A stretch of DNA of 64,000 nt. Origin: JANXLS01 sp038227045 (GTDB taxonomy: Bacteria > Planctomycetota > SZUA-567 > H5-PLA8). Location: assembly GCA_038227045.1 (NCBI GenBank), contig JBBRQD010000008.1:31746-95745 (forward strand), read 5' to 3'. Below the pieces are notes generated by a model. The model searched no databases. It saw only the letters and a program-made list of their open reading frames with translations, and was not told the DNA's origin. Every line of letters begins with the position of its first letter. Positions within the stretch are counted from its first letter, which is position 1. The translations under genes were made by a program, and so were the position numbers. This document shows positions 16,922 to 25,249 of the stretch, piece after piece.

Positions 16922-18367
16922 TCAAAACTTATCCTCCACCTTCGCCGTCTTGATCAGTTTTTCGATCAGCGCTTTGCGCGCTTCGAAGATCAGCGTCATG
17001 TACACGCGCTCCTCGACTTCTTCGAACGTGACGTCCTGTTTTTCGAGGCATTTGAAAATGTGCCAGCCGTAATCGCTGCGCACGGGCGCAGAGATTTCGG
17101 CGGGCTTGAGCTTCACCGCGGCCTCGACGGCGTTCTTGTCCAGCGGCCGCGCGGGAATCGTGTTAATGCCGATGCGCCCGATCAGGCCGTTGGCGCGCTT
17201 GCTCGAATCGTCGGAATATTTGCGCGCGGTTTCTTCGAAATTCTCTTTCGCGAGCGGGACCAACCCGTCGATCTTCACCTTCGCGTTCTGGAACTGCGTT
17301 TCGCGAATGCCGTCGGAGTATTTGTTGACGCCAGGATGCCCTTCCGCCTGCCACGATGGGCCATACGGGTGGCCGTCGGAGTCCAGCACGTGAATGAAGA
17401 TGTGCGCGATCAGGCTTTCGGAGAGTTTGTATTTTTCGGGGTGCGCGTCGAATTCATCGCGCAGTTGTTTCAAGCGAATGGGCTTTTTGACGATGAGTGT
17501 CGCGAGTGCGTCGAACGAAAAAACGCGGCTCAACAAATATTGCTCGGGGCTCATTCCGTGCTGCTGGACGATCTGCGTCATGACCGCGCGGCCGGGGACG
17601 CCGGTCGCCTGTTCCTTCAGGCGGCAAAGATAGCTGAAATGAAATTTCCGATCGTCTTCGGCCAGCGCCAGGCTTTTTGTTTTGGCGTAAGCGCGGACGA
17701 GTTTTTCGAGCTGCAATTGATTGAGGATGTCGAGCATATCGTTTTTCGGAATCTGGCCCTCCGCCTCCAAAATGTAGCGGCGCACTTCGTCGCGCGGATA
17801 GGAGCGCGTGCCGATGCGCACGGCCTCGCCGGTGCCGAGCTTTTGCGGATCGGCTTCGACGCCGTTGGCTTGAATTTTCTTTTCGACAAAATTGCGCTTG
17901 AGCTCCTCGAATTCGCGGCTGTCGGTGCGCTTGTCGGCCGCGAGCTTTTTTTCGTCGTGGAAGACTTTCATCAGGCCCAGATCGACACGCACCGCGCGCT
18001 TCAATGCATCCACGACGCCCGCGCCAAAACGGCGTTCGATTTCGTCCGCGTTGATGCCGAGCTTCCGCGCTTTTGTTTCCAGAATAATCTTGAGTTCCGC
18101 GTCCACTTCGCCTTCGGGAATGTCGATCTTCGCGCGCTCGACTTCTTCCTTGCGGATGGCGTAATCGACGAAGGCGGGCAGGTATTTCTCCCAGGCTTCC
18201 TCGACGAGCACGTCGAGGACTTCCTTGCCGCTGATGTCCTCGCCATTCACGACGCGGTACACGCGCCCCTCGTCGATGCGAACGAGCGGATTGTTGGGCG
18301 CAAGCTCGGCGCGCAGGCTCATGGCTCCGGCGAGGGCCAATGAGAATAGGAATGTAATTCGGAACAT
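16922..18367 (-). CDS. Periplasmic peptidylprolyl isomerase (PpiC/parvulin, SurA-like layout)
   Basis: 481 residues with a signal peptide (MFRITFLFSLALAGAMSLRA). The N-terminal ~280 residues are helical, as in chaperone-type SurA/PrsA proteins. The parvulin domain starts near residue 285 (SESLIAHIFIHVLDSD), with NFEETARKYSDDSSKRANGL, GRIGINTIPARPLDKNAVEA and SDYGWHIFKCLEKQ, matching the family order. It probably assists folding of exported or outer-membrane proteins. AGAGG lies 6-7 nt before the ATG. The dUTPase gene follows on the same strand. Confidence 0.88.
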   Translation of the reverse strand: MFRITFLFSLALAGAMSLRAELAPNNPLVRIDEGRVYRVVNGEDISGKEVLDVLVEEAWEKYLPAFVDYAIRKEEVERAKIDIPEGEVDAELKIILETKARKLGINADEIERRFGAGVVDALKRAVRVDLGLMKVFHDEKKLAADKRTDSREFEELKRNFVEKKIQANGVEADPQKLGTGEAVRIGTRSYPRDEVRRYILEAEGQIPKNDMLDILNQLQLEKLVRAYAKTKSLALAEDDRKFHFSYLCRLKEQATGVPGRAVMTQIVQQHGMSPEQYLLSRVFSFDALATLIVKKPIRLKQLRDEFDAHPEKYKLSESLIAHIFIHVLDSDGHPYGPSWQAEGHPGVNKYSDGIRETQFQNAKVKIDGLVPLAKENFEETARKYSDDSSKRANGLIGRIGINTIPARPLDKNAVEAAVKLKPAEISAPVRSDYGWHIFKCLEKQDVTFEEVEERVYMTLIFEARKALIEKLIKTAKVEDKF

Positions 18368-18662
18368 GTCTCGCCTCTTAAAATGTCACCCAGAAAAATG
18401 AAAATGAGTTAGCGGGCGCGTGAAAACTCTACTCTATTTGTCGTCCGATAATCAGCGAAAAATGAATTATTTGTTCGGCCTGGGTAGAAGATTTTACTGC
18501 GAGAGGACGCCGAGGTGCGCAGAGGACAGCCAGCGATAACGGGTGGAATAGTGAGCGAACGACTTCTTTTTAGATTGTCTTTTCCGAAAAATGCAATCAA
18601 AATGGCGTTGTTACGTCATTCCTTGTGTTCGAATTCTTCGCCCCCCTGTTAAGGAATACGCC

Positions 18663-19046
18663 ATGCCGACGCCTCGAATCGCTTTGCTTGCGCTAGTTGC
18701 GACACTTCTTACCGCCCCTTTATTGATGCGCGCGGAAGAACCGACGAAGGAGTTGACCGCGGCAGAGAAGGCCGAGAACGACGCGGTTGCAAAGTTGCTT
18801 GAGAAGAAGGTGTCGTTCGAATTCGCCGGCGTGCCTCTCGACGATGCGCTTAAGAATCTTTGCTCGCAGACAAAGGTTTCTTTCATTATCGATCCGAAAA
18901 TTTCCAAAGGCGGGAAAATGCCCGTCATTGATCTTCGCATCAAGGATATGGAAGCGAAACTGGCGCTGGGATGGATAATGAAGCTGTGCGATTTGGACTA
19001 CTCTATTCGCGATAAGGCGGTCCATATTTCCACGCCGAAAGAGTGA
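18663..19046 (+). CDS. Small secreted STN-like domain protein
   Basis: 127 residues from the ATG at 18663, which gives a signal peptide (MPTPRIALLALVATLLTAP, cleavage after MRA). The mature protein is essentially one secretin/TonB short N-terminal (STN)-like domain: VSFEFAGVPLDDALKNLCSQ, VSFIIDPKI, VIDLRIKDMEAKLALGWIMK and YSIRDKAVHISTP. In secretins this domain sits ahead of the pore; here it stands alone. It is paralogous to the first domain of the next gene. Confidence 0.72.
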   Translation: MPTPRIALLALVATLLTAPLLMRAEEPTKELTAAEKAENDAVAKLLEKKVSFEFAGVPLDDALKNLCSQTKVSFIIDPKISKGGKMPVIDLRIKDMEAKLALGWIMKLCDLDYSIRDKAVHISTPKE

Positions 19047-19104
19047 TCGCAACCAAATACAGTCTTAAGACTGAAATATATTTCATTGTGATCGGAGACC
19101 ATCC

Positions 19105-20235
19105 ATGAAAGCCATTGCGACCGTGCCAATCCTGCTCGTCCTCGTCTGCGCCGCGTTCGTTCCAGGCGCTCGCGCGGAGGAGACGGCCGAGGATAAGATC
19201 AAGAAGGCGTTGACGCGCAAGGTCTCGTTCGAATTCGTCGACACGCCGCTGACCGACGCGCTCGATTTCATCCGCCGTCTGAGCAACGTCGCGATCGTCG
19301 TCGATCCGAAGATCATTGCCGATGGCAAGGACAAGGCGGCGATCAATCTGCGCGTCACCGATATGAACATGGACTTGGCGCTGGAATGGATTTTAAAACT
19401 CGCAGAATTGGACTACAAGATCCGGAATCAGGCCATTTATATCTTCTCGCCTGAAGCCAAAGACGAGCTGAAAAAAGTCGTCGACGTCAAAAAGGAGATA
19501 GATAAAAAGGAGATCGATGCGGCCGCCGGTCCCGGCATGCTGCGCGCGCGCTTCGGTAATGGGGCCGCCATTGAGGCCGACGTTGCGATGATCAAGCAAT
19601 TTCCGTATCTGGCGCAGGAAATTCTGGCGTTCGGTTTCGATCCGGCCAAGGACGAAATGCTGGCCCTTGCGCCCGGGCGCGATTTCCCGCCTCACATATC
19701 GGTGGCCGCGTTTATCGAGTCGGTGAAAACGATCGCGCCCGACGCAAAATTCGATTTCGACGACAGACTGAAACTCCTGTATATCCGTTCGACCGAGGAA
19801 TCCGATCTGCGGCGCATTCACGCCATTGCCCGCGCTTTGCGCCGCGCTCCGCCCAATCCCGCGTTTGAACAGCCGTTCGCAAACCCCAATCAAAAAGTTA
19901 CTTTAAAGGCGACCGATCGTCCGCTGAAAGACGTGCTGGATAAATTGTGTGCCATGGCGCGCTTGACCCCCGTGGCCGCCGATCGAGACGCGGCGGATCG
20001 GTTCAGGCAGCCGATTACTCTTGACGTCAACGACATGGAATTGAAGGAGTGCTTCTTTCTGGTCGCGAAAATGACGGAACTGCGTTTCGAGTATCAGGCC
20101 AACAACACGATTGCATTCTCCATGGCGGGCGCGCCGAAGTTGCCGCAGTTGTCGGTGAAACCGCCCCGGCCGCCGGCGGAAACCGCGCCGAAAGAAAAGC
20201 GAAAGCCGGACCCCGCCGCGGAACCGCAGTTTTGA
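19105..20235 (+). CDS. Secreted protein with two STN-like domains
   Basis: 376 residues. After the signal peptide (MKAIATVPILLVLVCAAFVPGARA) residues ~28-115 repeat the domain of the preceding protein (KVSFEFVDTPLTDALDFIRR, DPKIIADGKDKAAINLRVTD, DYKIRNQAIYIFSPE). A middle ~130 residues are of another fold. A second STN-like unit follows at ~270-350 (VTLKATDRPLKDVLDKLCAM, ITLDVNDMELKECFFLVAKM), and a Pro/Lys tail ends the protein. No secretin pore domain is present. The gene is 58 bp downstream of its shorter paralogue, suggesting tandem duplication. Role unknown. Confidence 0.72.
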   Translation: MKAIATVPILLVLVCAAFVPGARAEETAEDKIKKALTRKVSFEFVDTPLTDALDFIRRLSNVAIVVDPKIIADGKDKAAINLRVTDMNMDLALEWILKLAELDYKIRNQAIYIFSPEAKDELKKVVDVKKEIDKKEIDAAAGPGMLRARFGNGAAIEADVAMIKQFPYLAQEILAFGFDPAKDEMLALAPGRDFPPHISVAAFIESVKTIAPDAKFDFDDRLKLLYIRSTEESDLRRIHAIARALRRAPPNPAFEQPFANPNQKVTLKATDRPLKDVLDKLCAMARLTPVAADRDAADRFRQPITLDVNDMELKECFFLVAKMTELRFEYQANNTIAFSMAGAPKLPQLSVKPPRPPAETAPKEKRKPDPAAEPQF

Positions 20236-20478
20236 TCGTTCGTAACCATCGCGGCTCTCTCCGGGTATGCGCTCAGTATTCGGCACGGACAGACGGGGTG
20301 CCGTCTTTGGACCGTGTCGCACACTGAATGAATAAGACCTTTTTTATCCGCTTATCCGTTTCTTCACTCGTAAAGGCGCAAAGCCCAAAACGCTGCGCAC
20401 TTTGGCATTTCGTTTGTTTCTCACTGGATCTCTGTGGTAAAGTGGGCATGGACCGATCGAACGAATTAAAGAGGACTC

Positions 20479-20715
20479 ATGGCCAGCCCCCACGACAAAT
20501 ACCCGGACAACGTTCCGGGAGCGTTTTATACGGACACTCAGTGCATTGATTGCGATCTGTGCCGCCAGACCGCGCCGGACTTTTTCGACCGAAATGCGAA
20601 GGGCGGCTATTCCTTTGTACACAAGCAGCCCAAGACGCCCGACGAAATCGCGCTGTGCGAGCAGGCGCTGGAAGAATGTCCGGTTGAAGCGATCGGAAAA
20701 GATGGCGAGGTTTAG
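20479..20715 (+). CDS. Single-cluster [4Fe-4S] ferredoxin
   Basis: 78 residues with AGAGG before the ATG. CIDCDLCRQTAPDFF gives the Cx2Cx2C set, and ECPVEAIG gives the distal Cys-Pro, so one [4Fe-4S] cluster is expected. The Asp in CIDC is also seen in 3Fe/4Fe-interconverting ferredoxins, and an additional Cys in ALCEQALEEC could form a disulfide, as in monocluster ferredoxins. The redox partner is not evident from the neighbours. Confidence 0.88.
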   Translation: MASPHDKYPDNVPGAFYTDTQCIDCDLCRQTAPDFFDRNAKGGYSFVHKQPKTPDEIALCEQALEECPVEAIGKDGEV

Positions 20716-20750
20716 AGTTGGGTGGCCCGAATTCACCGGAGATTTTTGCT

Positions 20751-21662
20751 ATGAAATGGGATGGCGGCGAAGAGAGCGACAATGTCGAAGACCGGCGCGG
20801 CAAGGATGACGGCGGTGGCGGTGGCGGCGGGGGAATCACGGGAATGCATTTGGGCGTCGGTGGCACCCTTGCGATTCTTGCGATCAGCTACTTTTTAGGC
20901 ATTGATCCACGGCAATTGATCAATGTAGCGAACAGCGGTCAAACCCAGCAGCAGCAACAACAAGCGCCGCGTTCAAACAACCCGAGTGCCAATGCACCAC
21001 AAACCAACGACCGCGCGAAACATTTCATCCGAACCATTCTGGGCTATACGGAAAAGGTCTGGGACGACCAGTTTAAAAAGATGGGCAAAGTGTACGAGAA
21101 GCCCCATTTGGTGATGTTCACAGGACAGACGCGGACTGGCTGTGGTCAAGGCACCACGGCAATGGGGCCTTTTTACTGCCCCGCCGACAAAACGGTCTAT
21201 ATCGATCCGGATTTCTACGAGGAGTTGGAAAAAGGTCTGGGCGGATCGAAGGCTGACTTTTCGCAGGCGTACGTGATCGCTCACGAAATCGGGCATCACG
21301 TTCAGAACTTGCTCGGCTACAGCGAAATCATTGATCAGAAACGCCAGGAACTCTCGAAGACTGAATTCAATAAATGGTCGGTTCGCCTGGAACTTCAGGC
21401 CGATTATCTTGCGGGCGTCTGGGCGCATTACGGCGACGAAAAGTACCATTTTATTGAAAAGGGAGACGCGGAAGAAGCGATCAAATCCGCCAATGCCATC
21501 GGTGACGACAGGCTGCAAAAGCGCGCCACAGGCCATGTCTCACCGCAGAACTACACCCACGGCACGGCGGCGCAACGCGTCAAATGGTACACAAAAGGCC
21601 TGCAGACGGGCGATTTCAGCCAGTTGAAGGTAATCTTCGACTTGCCTTATGATCAACTCTAA
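20751..21662 (+). CDS. Neutral zinc metallopeptidase, YpfJ family
   Basis: 303 residues from the ATG at 20751, chosen because GGAG lies about 8 nt upstream and the family starts MxWxGxxESDNVEDRRG, as here (MKWDGGEESDNVEDRRG). A Gly-rich linker, one membrane segment (GVGGTLAILAISYFLGI), a Gln-rich linker, and then the catalytic domain with AYVIAHEIGHHVQNLLG (HExxH zinc site) and LELQADYLAGVWAHY (third ligand Glu/Asp) follow. Predicted to be anchored in the inner membrane with the protease domain outside. The physiological substrate of this family is unknown. Confidence 0.93.
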   Translation: MKWDGGEESDNVEDRRGKDDGGGGGGGGITGMHLGVGGTLAILAISYFLGIDPRQLINVANSGQTQQQQQQAPRSNNPSANAPQTNDRAKHFIRTILGYTEKVWDDQFKKMGKVYEKPHLVMFTGQTRTGCGQGTTAMGPFYCPADKTVYIDPDFYEELEKGLGGSKADFSQAYVIAHEIGHHVQNLLGYSEIIDQKRQELSKTEFNKWSVRLELQADYLAGVWAHYGDEKYHFIEKGDAEEAIKSANAIGDDRLQKRATGHVSPQNYTHGTAAQRVKWYTKGLQTGDFSQLKVIFDLPYDQL

Positions 21663-21671
21663 GGCACGCGC

Positions 21672-23150
21672 TTATTTCCGCTCGCTTGCCTTCGAGAAAT
21701 CGATAAACCCGCGTTCCACGTCCACGTGTTCCAAGCGCACCGTTACGCGAGTTCCCACGTCCAATCCCTCAAAGCCGCGCGTCAATTTTCCTTCGACTGG
21801 CGGATTAATGGTGCGCACCCACGTGCCCTTCTGCGACGCGCCCGTGACGATGGCGTCGAATTGCTCGCCGATCTTTGTTTCGAGCAGCAGCGCCGCCGCC
21901 GATTTACGCACCTGGCGTTCGACTTTTGACGCGGCGTCTTCCATATCGGTGCAATTCTTGGCAAGCTGCGTCAGTTCGGCGTCGGAATACGGCGACGGCA
22001 CGCCGGCCATCGCGGCTTTGAGCAGGCGTTGCGTCAGCAGGTCCGGGAAACGCCGGTTGGGTGCGGTGGAATGCGTGTAATCCTGCACCGCCAGACCGAA
22101 ATGCCCCGGAACCGTCTGGCCGGGCAGATCGACGACATATTCGCCGCGCCCCATTAACTTCACGATCGTCAGCGAAAGATCTGGAAATCGCAGCGGGTCG
22201 GCCTGCTTTCGTTTGGACAGAAAAGCTTCCAATGCAGAGGCGTCCGGCTGTATAGGCAAGGTTTCGTTCAGCGCGGCCGCCAATTCGACAATGCGCTGCC
22301 AGCGTTCGGGTTCCCGAACAATCCGGCGCAGCGAAGGCAGATGTTTGTTTTTCAGGTAGTTGGCCGTCACTCCGTTGGCGGCAATCATGAAATCTTCGAT
22401 TAGTTCCTTGGCGCGGTTGGCTTCTTCGATTTTGATGTCCGTCAATTTGTCGCCCACATAAACCGCACTGGGCTGGATCGTTTGAAGACTGAGCGCGCCA
22501 TGTTCGTGCCGCAGCGCTTTCAGTGCCTGAGCGACTTTGTCCTGGATGCGGATTTGTTCGTCCATGCCGGGTACGGCCGCCAGTGCAGCCGGAGCGGGAG
22601 CGGCATTTTTCAGCCACGCCGCGACGCTGTTGTAGGCCAGTTTTGCGCGGTTGTGAACGGCGGCGCGATACACGTCGGAACTGGCGATCGTACCGCCGGT
22701 GTTCACGACAAGTTCGACCACAATCGCGAGCCGGTCCTGGCCATCGTTGAGCGACGTGAGGTCCGTCGAGAGTTTCTCGGGTAGCATGGAGAAGATGATC
22801 GCGGGCGTATAGACAGAGGTGGTGTTGTGCTGCGCGTGCGCGTCGATCTCGGTTCCTTTATGGACAAGCGCGTCGACATCCGCAACGGCCACGAGAATCT
22901 TGACTGTGCCCCCGGCCGGCAGCACTTCGGCGACGGTCAACTGGTCCAAATCGCGCGAGCTATCGTTGTCAATCGAACACCACAGCAGCGCGCGAAGATC
23001 GCGAATGGTTCCCGACGCTGGAACAGGCGCGGCGTGGATTGCAGCCAGTTCGGAAAGTTCGGCCGCTGGAAAATCCGGCAGCAATCCGCGCTCAATCATG
23101 GCCCGGCGAGCGATGTCTTTTAAGTCGTGTGCGTGGGGTTTTGTCTGCAT
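21672..23150 (-). CDS. RNB-domain 3'-5' exoribonuclease (RNase II/R family)
   Basis: About 492 residues from the ATG at 23150; an in-frame ATG at 23177 is an equally possible start. The RNB core begins SIDNDSSRDLDQL (catalytic acidic residues), with DVDALVHKGTEIDAHA, YTPAIIFSMLPEKLSTDLTS and the diagnostic DYTHSTAPNRRFPDLLTQR. A short S1-like C-terminal domain (QFDAIVTGASQKGTWVRT) follows. It is shorter than E. coli RNase R, lacking the N-terminal cold-shock domains, and resembles the compact RNB proteins found in several phyla. It degrades RNA processively from the 3' end. Confidence 0.92.
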   Translation of the reverse strand: MQTKPHAHDLKDIARRAMIERGLLPDFPAAELSELAAIHAAPVPASGTIRDLRALLWCSIDNDSSRDLDQLTVAEVLPAGGTVKILVAVADVDALVHKGTEIDAHAQHNTTSVYTPAIIFSMLPEKLSTDLTSLNDGQDRLAIVVELVVNTGGTIASSDVYRAAVHNRAKLAYNSVAAWLKNAAPAPAALAAVPGMDEQIRIQDKVAQALKALRHEHGALSLQTIQPSAVYVGDKLTDIKIEEANRAKELIEDFMIAANGVTANYLKNKHLPSLRRIVREPERWQRIVELAAALNETLPIQPDASALEAFLSKRKQADPLRFPDLSLTIVKLMGRGEYVVDLPGQTVPGHFGLAVQDYTHSTAPNRRFPDLLTQRLLKAAMAGVPSPYSDAELTQLAKNCTDMEDAASKVERQVRKSAAALLLETKIGEQFDAIVTGASQKGTWVRTINPPVEGKLTRGFEGLDVGTRVTVRLEHVDVERGFIDFSKASERK

Positions 23151-23221
23151 GGTGATCCGGCTTTCCCAATCCGGCATTGCCGGGAACCCTAAAAATTCTG
23201 CGCGTTAAATAAATCCAAGCC

Positions 23222-23368
23222 CTACTTAATCGCAGCAGATGAACGCGGCTGCACGCGGATTACCACAGATAAAGGTTGGGAATTTAAAAAAAACAAATTC
23301 ACTATCCCCTTCTTTTTCTTCCATCCGCGGTAATTCGTGTTCATTTGCGCTCATCTGCGATTAAGTAG
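23222..23368. repeat. MITE-like palindromic repeat, copy 2
   Basis: It starts CTACTTAATCGCAGCAGATG and ends with the inverted form CATCTGCGATTAAGTAG. The inner arms GCGGATTACC / GGTAATTCGTG also pair, with an AT-rich centre. It has the same termini as 847-983, so it is a dispersed family. It lies between the RNB gene and the convergent end of the dipeptidase gene. Confidence 0.8.
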
Positions 23369-23403
23369 ACCGCCGATAAACCCGAGCATCTTGCAGTGAA
23401 GTG

Positions 23404-24471
23404 CTAACGCCACGCATTTTTTAAGAATCGCAAGAAATTCCCGTGCATCATGCTTTCGATATCCGCATCGGAATAGCCTCGGCGTTTCAACATTTCCGGC
23501 AGGCGCGCGAGATCGGCGATGCTGTCCAAATCCATTGGCGTCTGTTCCGTTCCAAAGGCACCGTCCAGATCGCTGCCGATTCCCGTGTGCTTCGCGTTGC
23601 CGGCGAGCTGATTGATGTGATCCAGGTGATCGAACAGTGTTTCGAGCTTCAAATTCATAGATTGCGGCGTGCTCTGTCGGCGCACCCAGTTGGGGATCAT
23701 CATCCAGGCATCGAGCGCGCCGCCGATGACCGCGCCGCGCTGAATGAGCGCCTTGATCTGTTCGTCGCTGTATTGGCGGTTGTGCGGAACCAGCGCGCGG
23801 CAATTGTTGTGGCTGGCCCAGACGGGGCCAGTGAAGAGATCCAGCGCCTCCCAGAAACAGTCGTCGCAGAGATGCGTCGCATCGAGGATGATTCCGAAGC
23901 GGTTCATCTCCTTTAATAAGTCGCGTCCACCGGGGCGCAGACCGCCAGTGGCGTCCGTACCCATCGCATAGCGCCCCGGACCGTAATGTGCCGGCCCCAG
24001 TGCGCGCAGGCCTTGTTCGTACGCGCGTTCGAGATGCATTGGAGTCAGGATCGAATCCGCGCCTTCGAGACTGAGGATAAAGCCGATCGGCGCGCTTTCC
24101 GACGGATTGTTTTTCCAGAGGGATTCAAGCAATTGAAGCTGGTCCGCGTTGACGATCTGGACCATCTGTCCGGCCGCTTCCATCGCCTTATAATAGGCCA
24201 ACTGCCCCTGTGACTGCGCCCACGCCTGTTCGGGGGAATGCCAGCCCGGCAGCGAGTTGCCGGGCGCCACGTAGCGAGCGATCTGAGTCGCGACGCAAAG
24301 ACCGATCTGCGCCCGGCGCATCTCCGGAAAACAAACCGTGCCGCGGCTGCGGTCCGGCTTGTCGGTCAAACCCTTTTCTCGCTCGCGTATTTCAGCGAGC
24401 GGACGAGTCAGGTCGCGATTCCACTCCAGCGCGTTCATGGACAAATCGAGGTGGGCGTCAAATATAAGCAT
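23404..24471 (-). CDS. Membrane dipeptidase (peptidase M19) family protein
   Basis: 355 residues from the ATG at 24471 (MLIFDAHLDLSMNALEWNRD), which places the metal motif HxD at the extreme N-terminus as in the family. Other ligands are visible: Glu in ILSLEGADSI, His in GIILDATHLCDDCFWEAL, and His in VWASHNNCRALVPHNRQY; IGSDLDGAFG completes the site. M19 enzymes are dizinc amidohydrolases that cleave dipeptides, including D-amino-acid dipeptides. No signal peptide is evident, so the enzyme is probably cytoplasmic. No neighbour indicates a specific substrate. Confidence 0.93.
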   Translation of the reverse strand: MLIFDAHLDLSMNALEWNRDLTRPLAEIREREKGLTDKPDRSRGTVCFPEMRRAQIGLCVATQIARYVAPGNSLPGWHSPEQAWAQSQGQLAYYKAMEAAGQMVQIVNADQLQLLESLWKNNPSESAPIGFILSLEGADSILTPMHLERAYEQGLRALGPAHYGPGRYAMGTDATGGLRPGGRDLLKEMNRFGIILDATHLCDDCFWEALDLFTGPVWASHNNCRALVPHNRQYSDEQIKALIQRGAVIGGALDAWMMIPNWVRRQSTPQSMNLKLETLFDHLDHINQLAGNAKHTGIGSDLDGAFGTEQTPMDLDSIADLARLPEMLKRRGYSDADIESMMHGNFLRFLKNAWR

Positions 24472-25249
24472 GACCCATAATACACCATCGTCGCTGGTGA
24501 ATTCCACATGTCGAATTCAAAAATCTTCCGATATTTGTTTTGCTTCAAAAGGCGCGTTGTATAAAGTAGCCCTTCGAATCCACGCAATCGATTGGTGAGA
24601 GGCCGGCGAAATCCTGTTGGAACAGCCGAGCTTTTTCGGATTCAATCGCCTGAATCTGAAATTCCGGCTTCAGTTTGGTCCGATAATGTGCCGAGAATAG
24701 ATATTGAACGCCGATTTGTGAAATCTCTAACTATAGCAGCTACAGGAGCCTTCAAACAAAACGATAGAATTTTTAAAAATAATTCTGTTAAGATATTGCT
24801 AAAGTTCAATTCGTGTGTAAACTGTGCTCTCAATCATTGAAACCAGTGCACGTCTGCTCGTAGAACACGTCAAAAATGTTTGAAGGGTTGCGGAATTTGA
24901 TATAGCACCAGCCTGAATTTTGGGAAAGAAATCGATTTTGGAGTGGCAAAAGATTGAATTTGTGTTAGTGTCCGCATATTCAATCGAGTTTTTCAGCTGT
25001 AGCTTTTGTTTTGCAAATACGAAGTCTGTGGTGCTTAGGAAAGGTTTTCAGTATTGCGCTGACTGGTATGTCAAATGCGATATTCGCAAAGCATCTAAGC
25101 AACTTACAGTCTTTAAACAATTTTTGAGTCGGCTGCTCAAAAATAATGCTCATTCCGCACGAATTGGACCAGTTCGTCCAGTTGCGGATAGGTGGACAAT
25201 TTTTGTCCGATGTTGAGTTTTGGGAATAAACACGGAGGAGGGGAGTCGC
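24472..25249. other. AT-rich non-coding region upstream of the porin gene
   Basis: About 780 bp with no convincing gene on either strand and composition far more AT-rich than the flanks. The last 130 bp hold three inverted repeats: TTTTTGAG/CTCAAAAA (25121-25143), GGAC-N6-GTCC (25166-25179) and GGACAA TTT TTGTCC (25194-25208). The region separates divergent genes and presumably contains the control region of the porin and urea cluster; a small RNA cannot be excluded. Confidence 0.5.
25166..25208. promoter_or_regulatory. Paired GGAC...GTCC palindromes, candidate operator
   Basis: Two palindromes with the same half-sites, GGAC-N6-GTCC at 25166-25179 and GGAC-N7-GTCC (a perfect GGACAA/TTGTCC) at 25194-25208, are spaced 28 bp apart start to start, about 40-80 bp upstream of the porin start codon. 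The repetition of half-sites suggests binding of a dimeric regulator, but the protein is not identified. Confidence 0.4.

Noticed and set aside
16886..18343. 485-codon plus-strand frame opposite the PpiC gene
   Set aside because: The minus-strand frame has a signal peptide and parvulin motifs; the plus-strand frame is the usual long shadow in GC-rich sequence.
24592..24840. Small open frames in the region upstream of the porin
   Set aside because: No ribosome binding sites, no codon bias and no conserved motifs; treated as non-coding.
25064..25078. Sigma-54-like sequence TGGTATGTCAAATGC upstream of the porin
   Set aside because: GG and GC are at the right 10-bp spacing, but the -24 and -12 elements match the consensus poorly and a single such match in AT-rich DNA is expected by chance.
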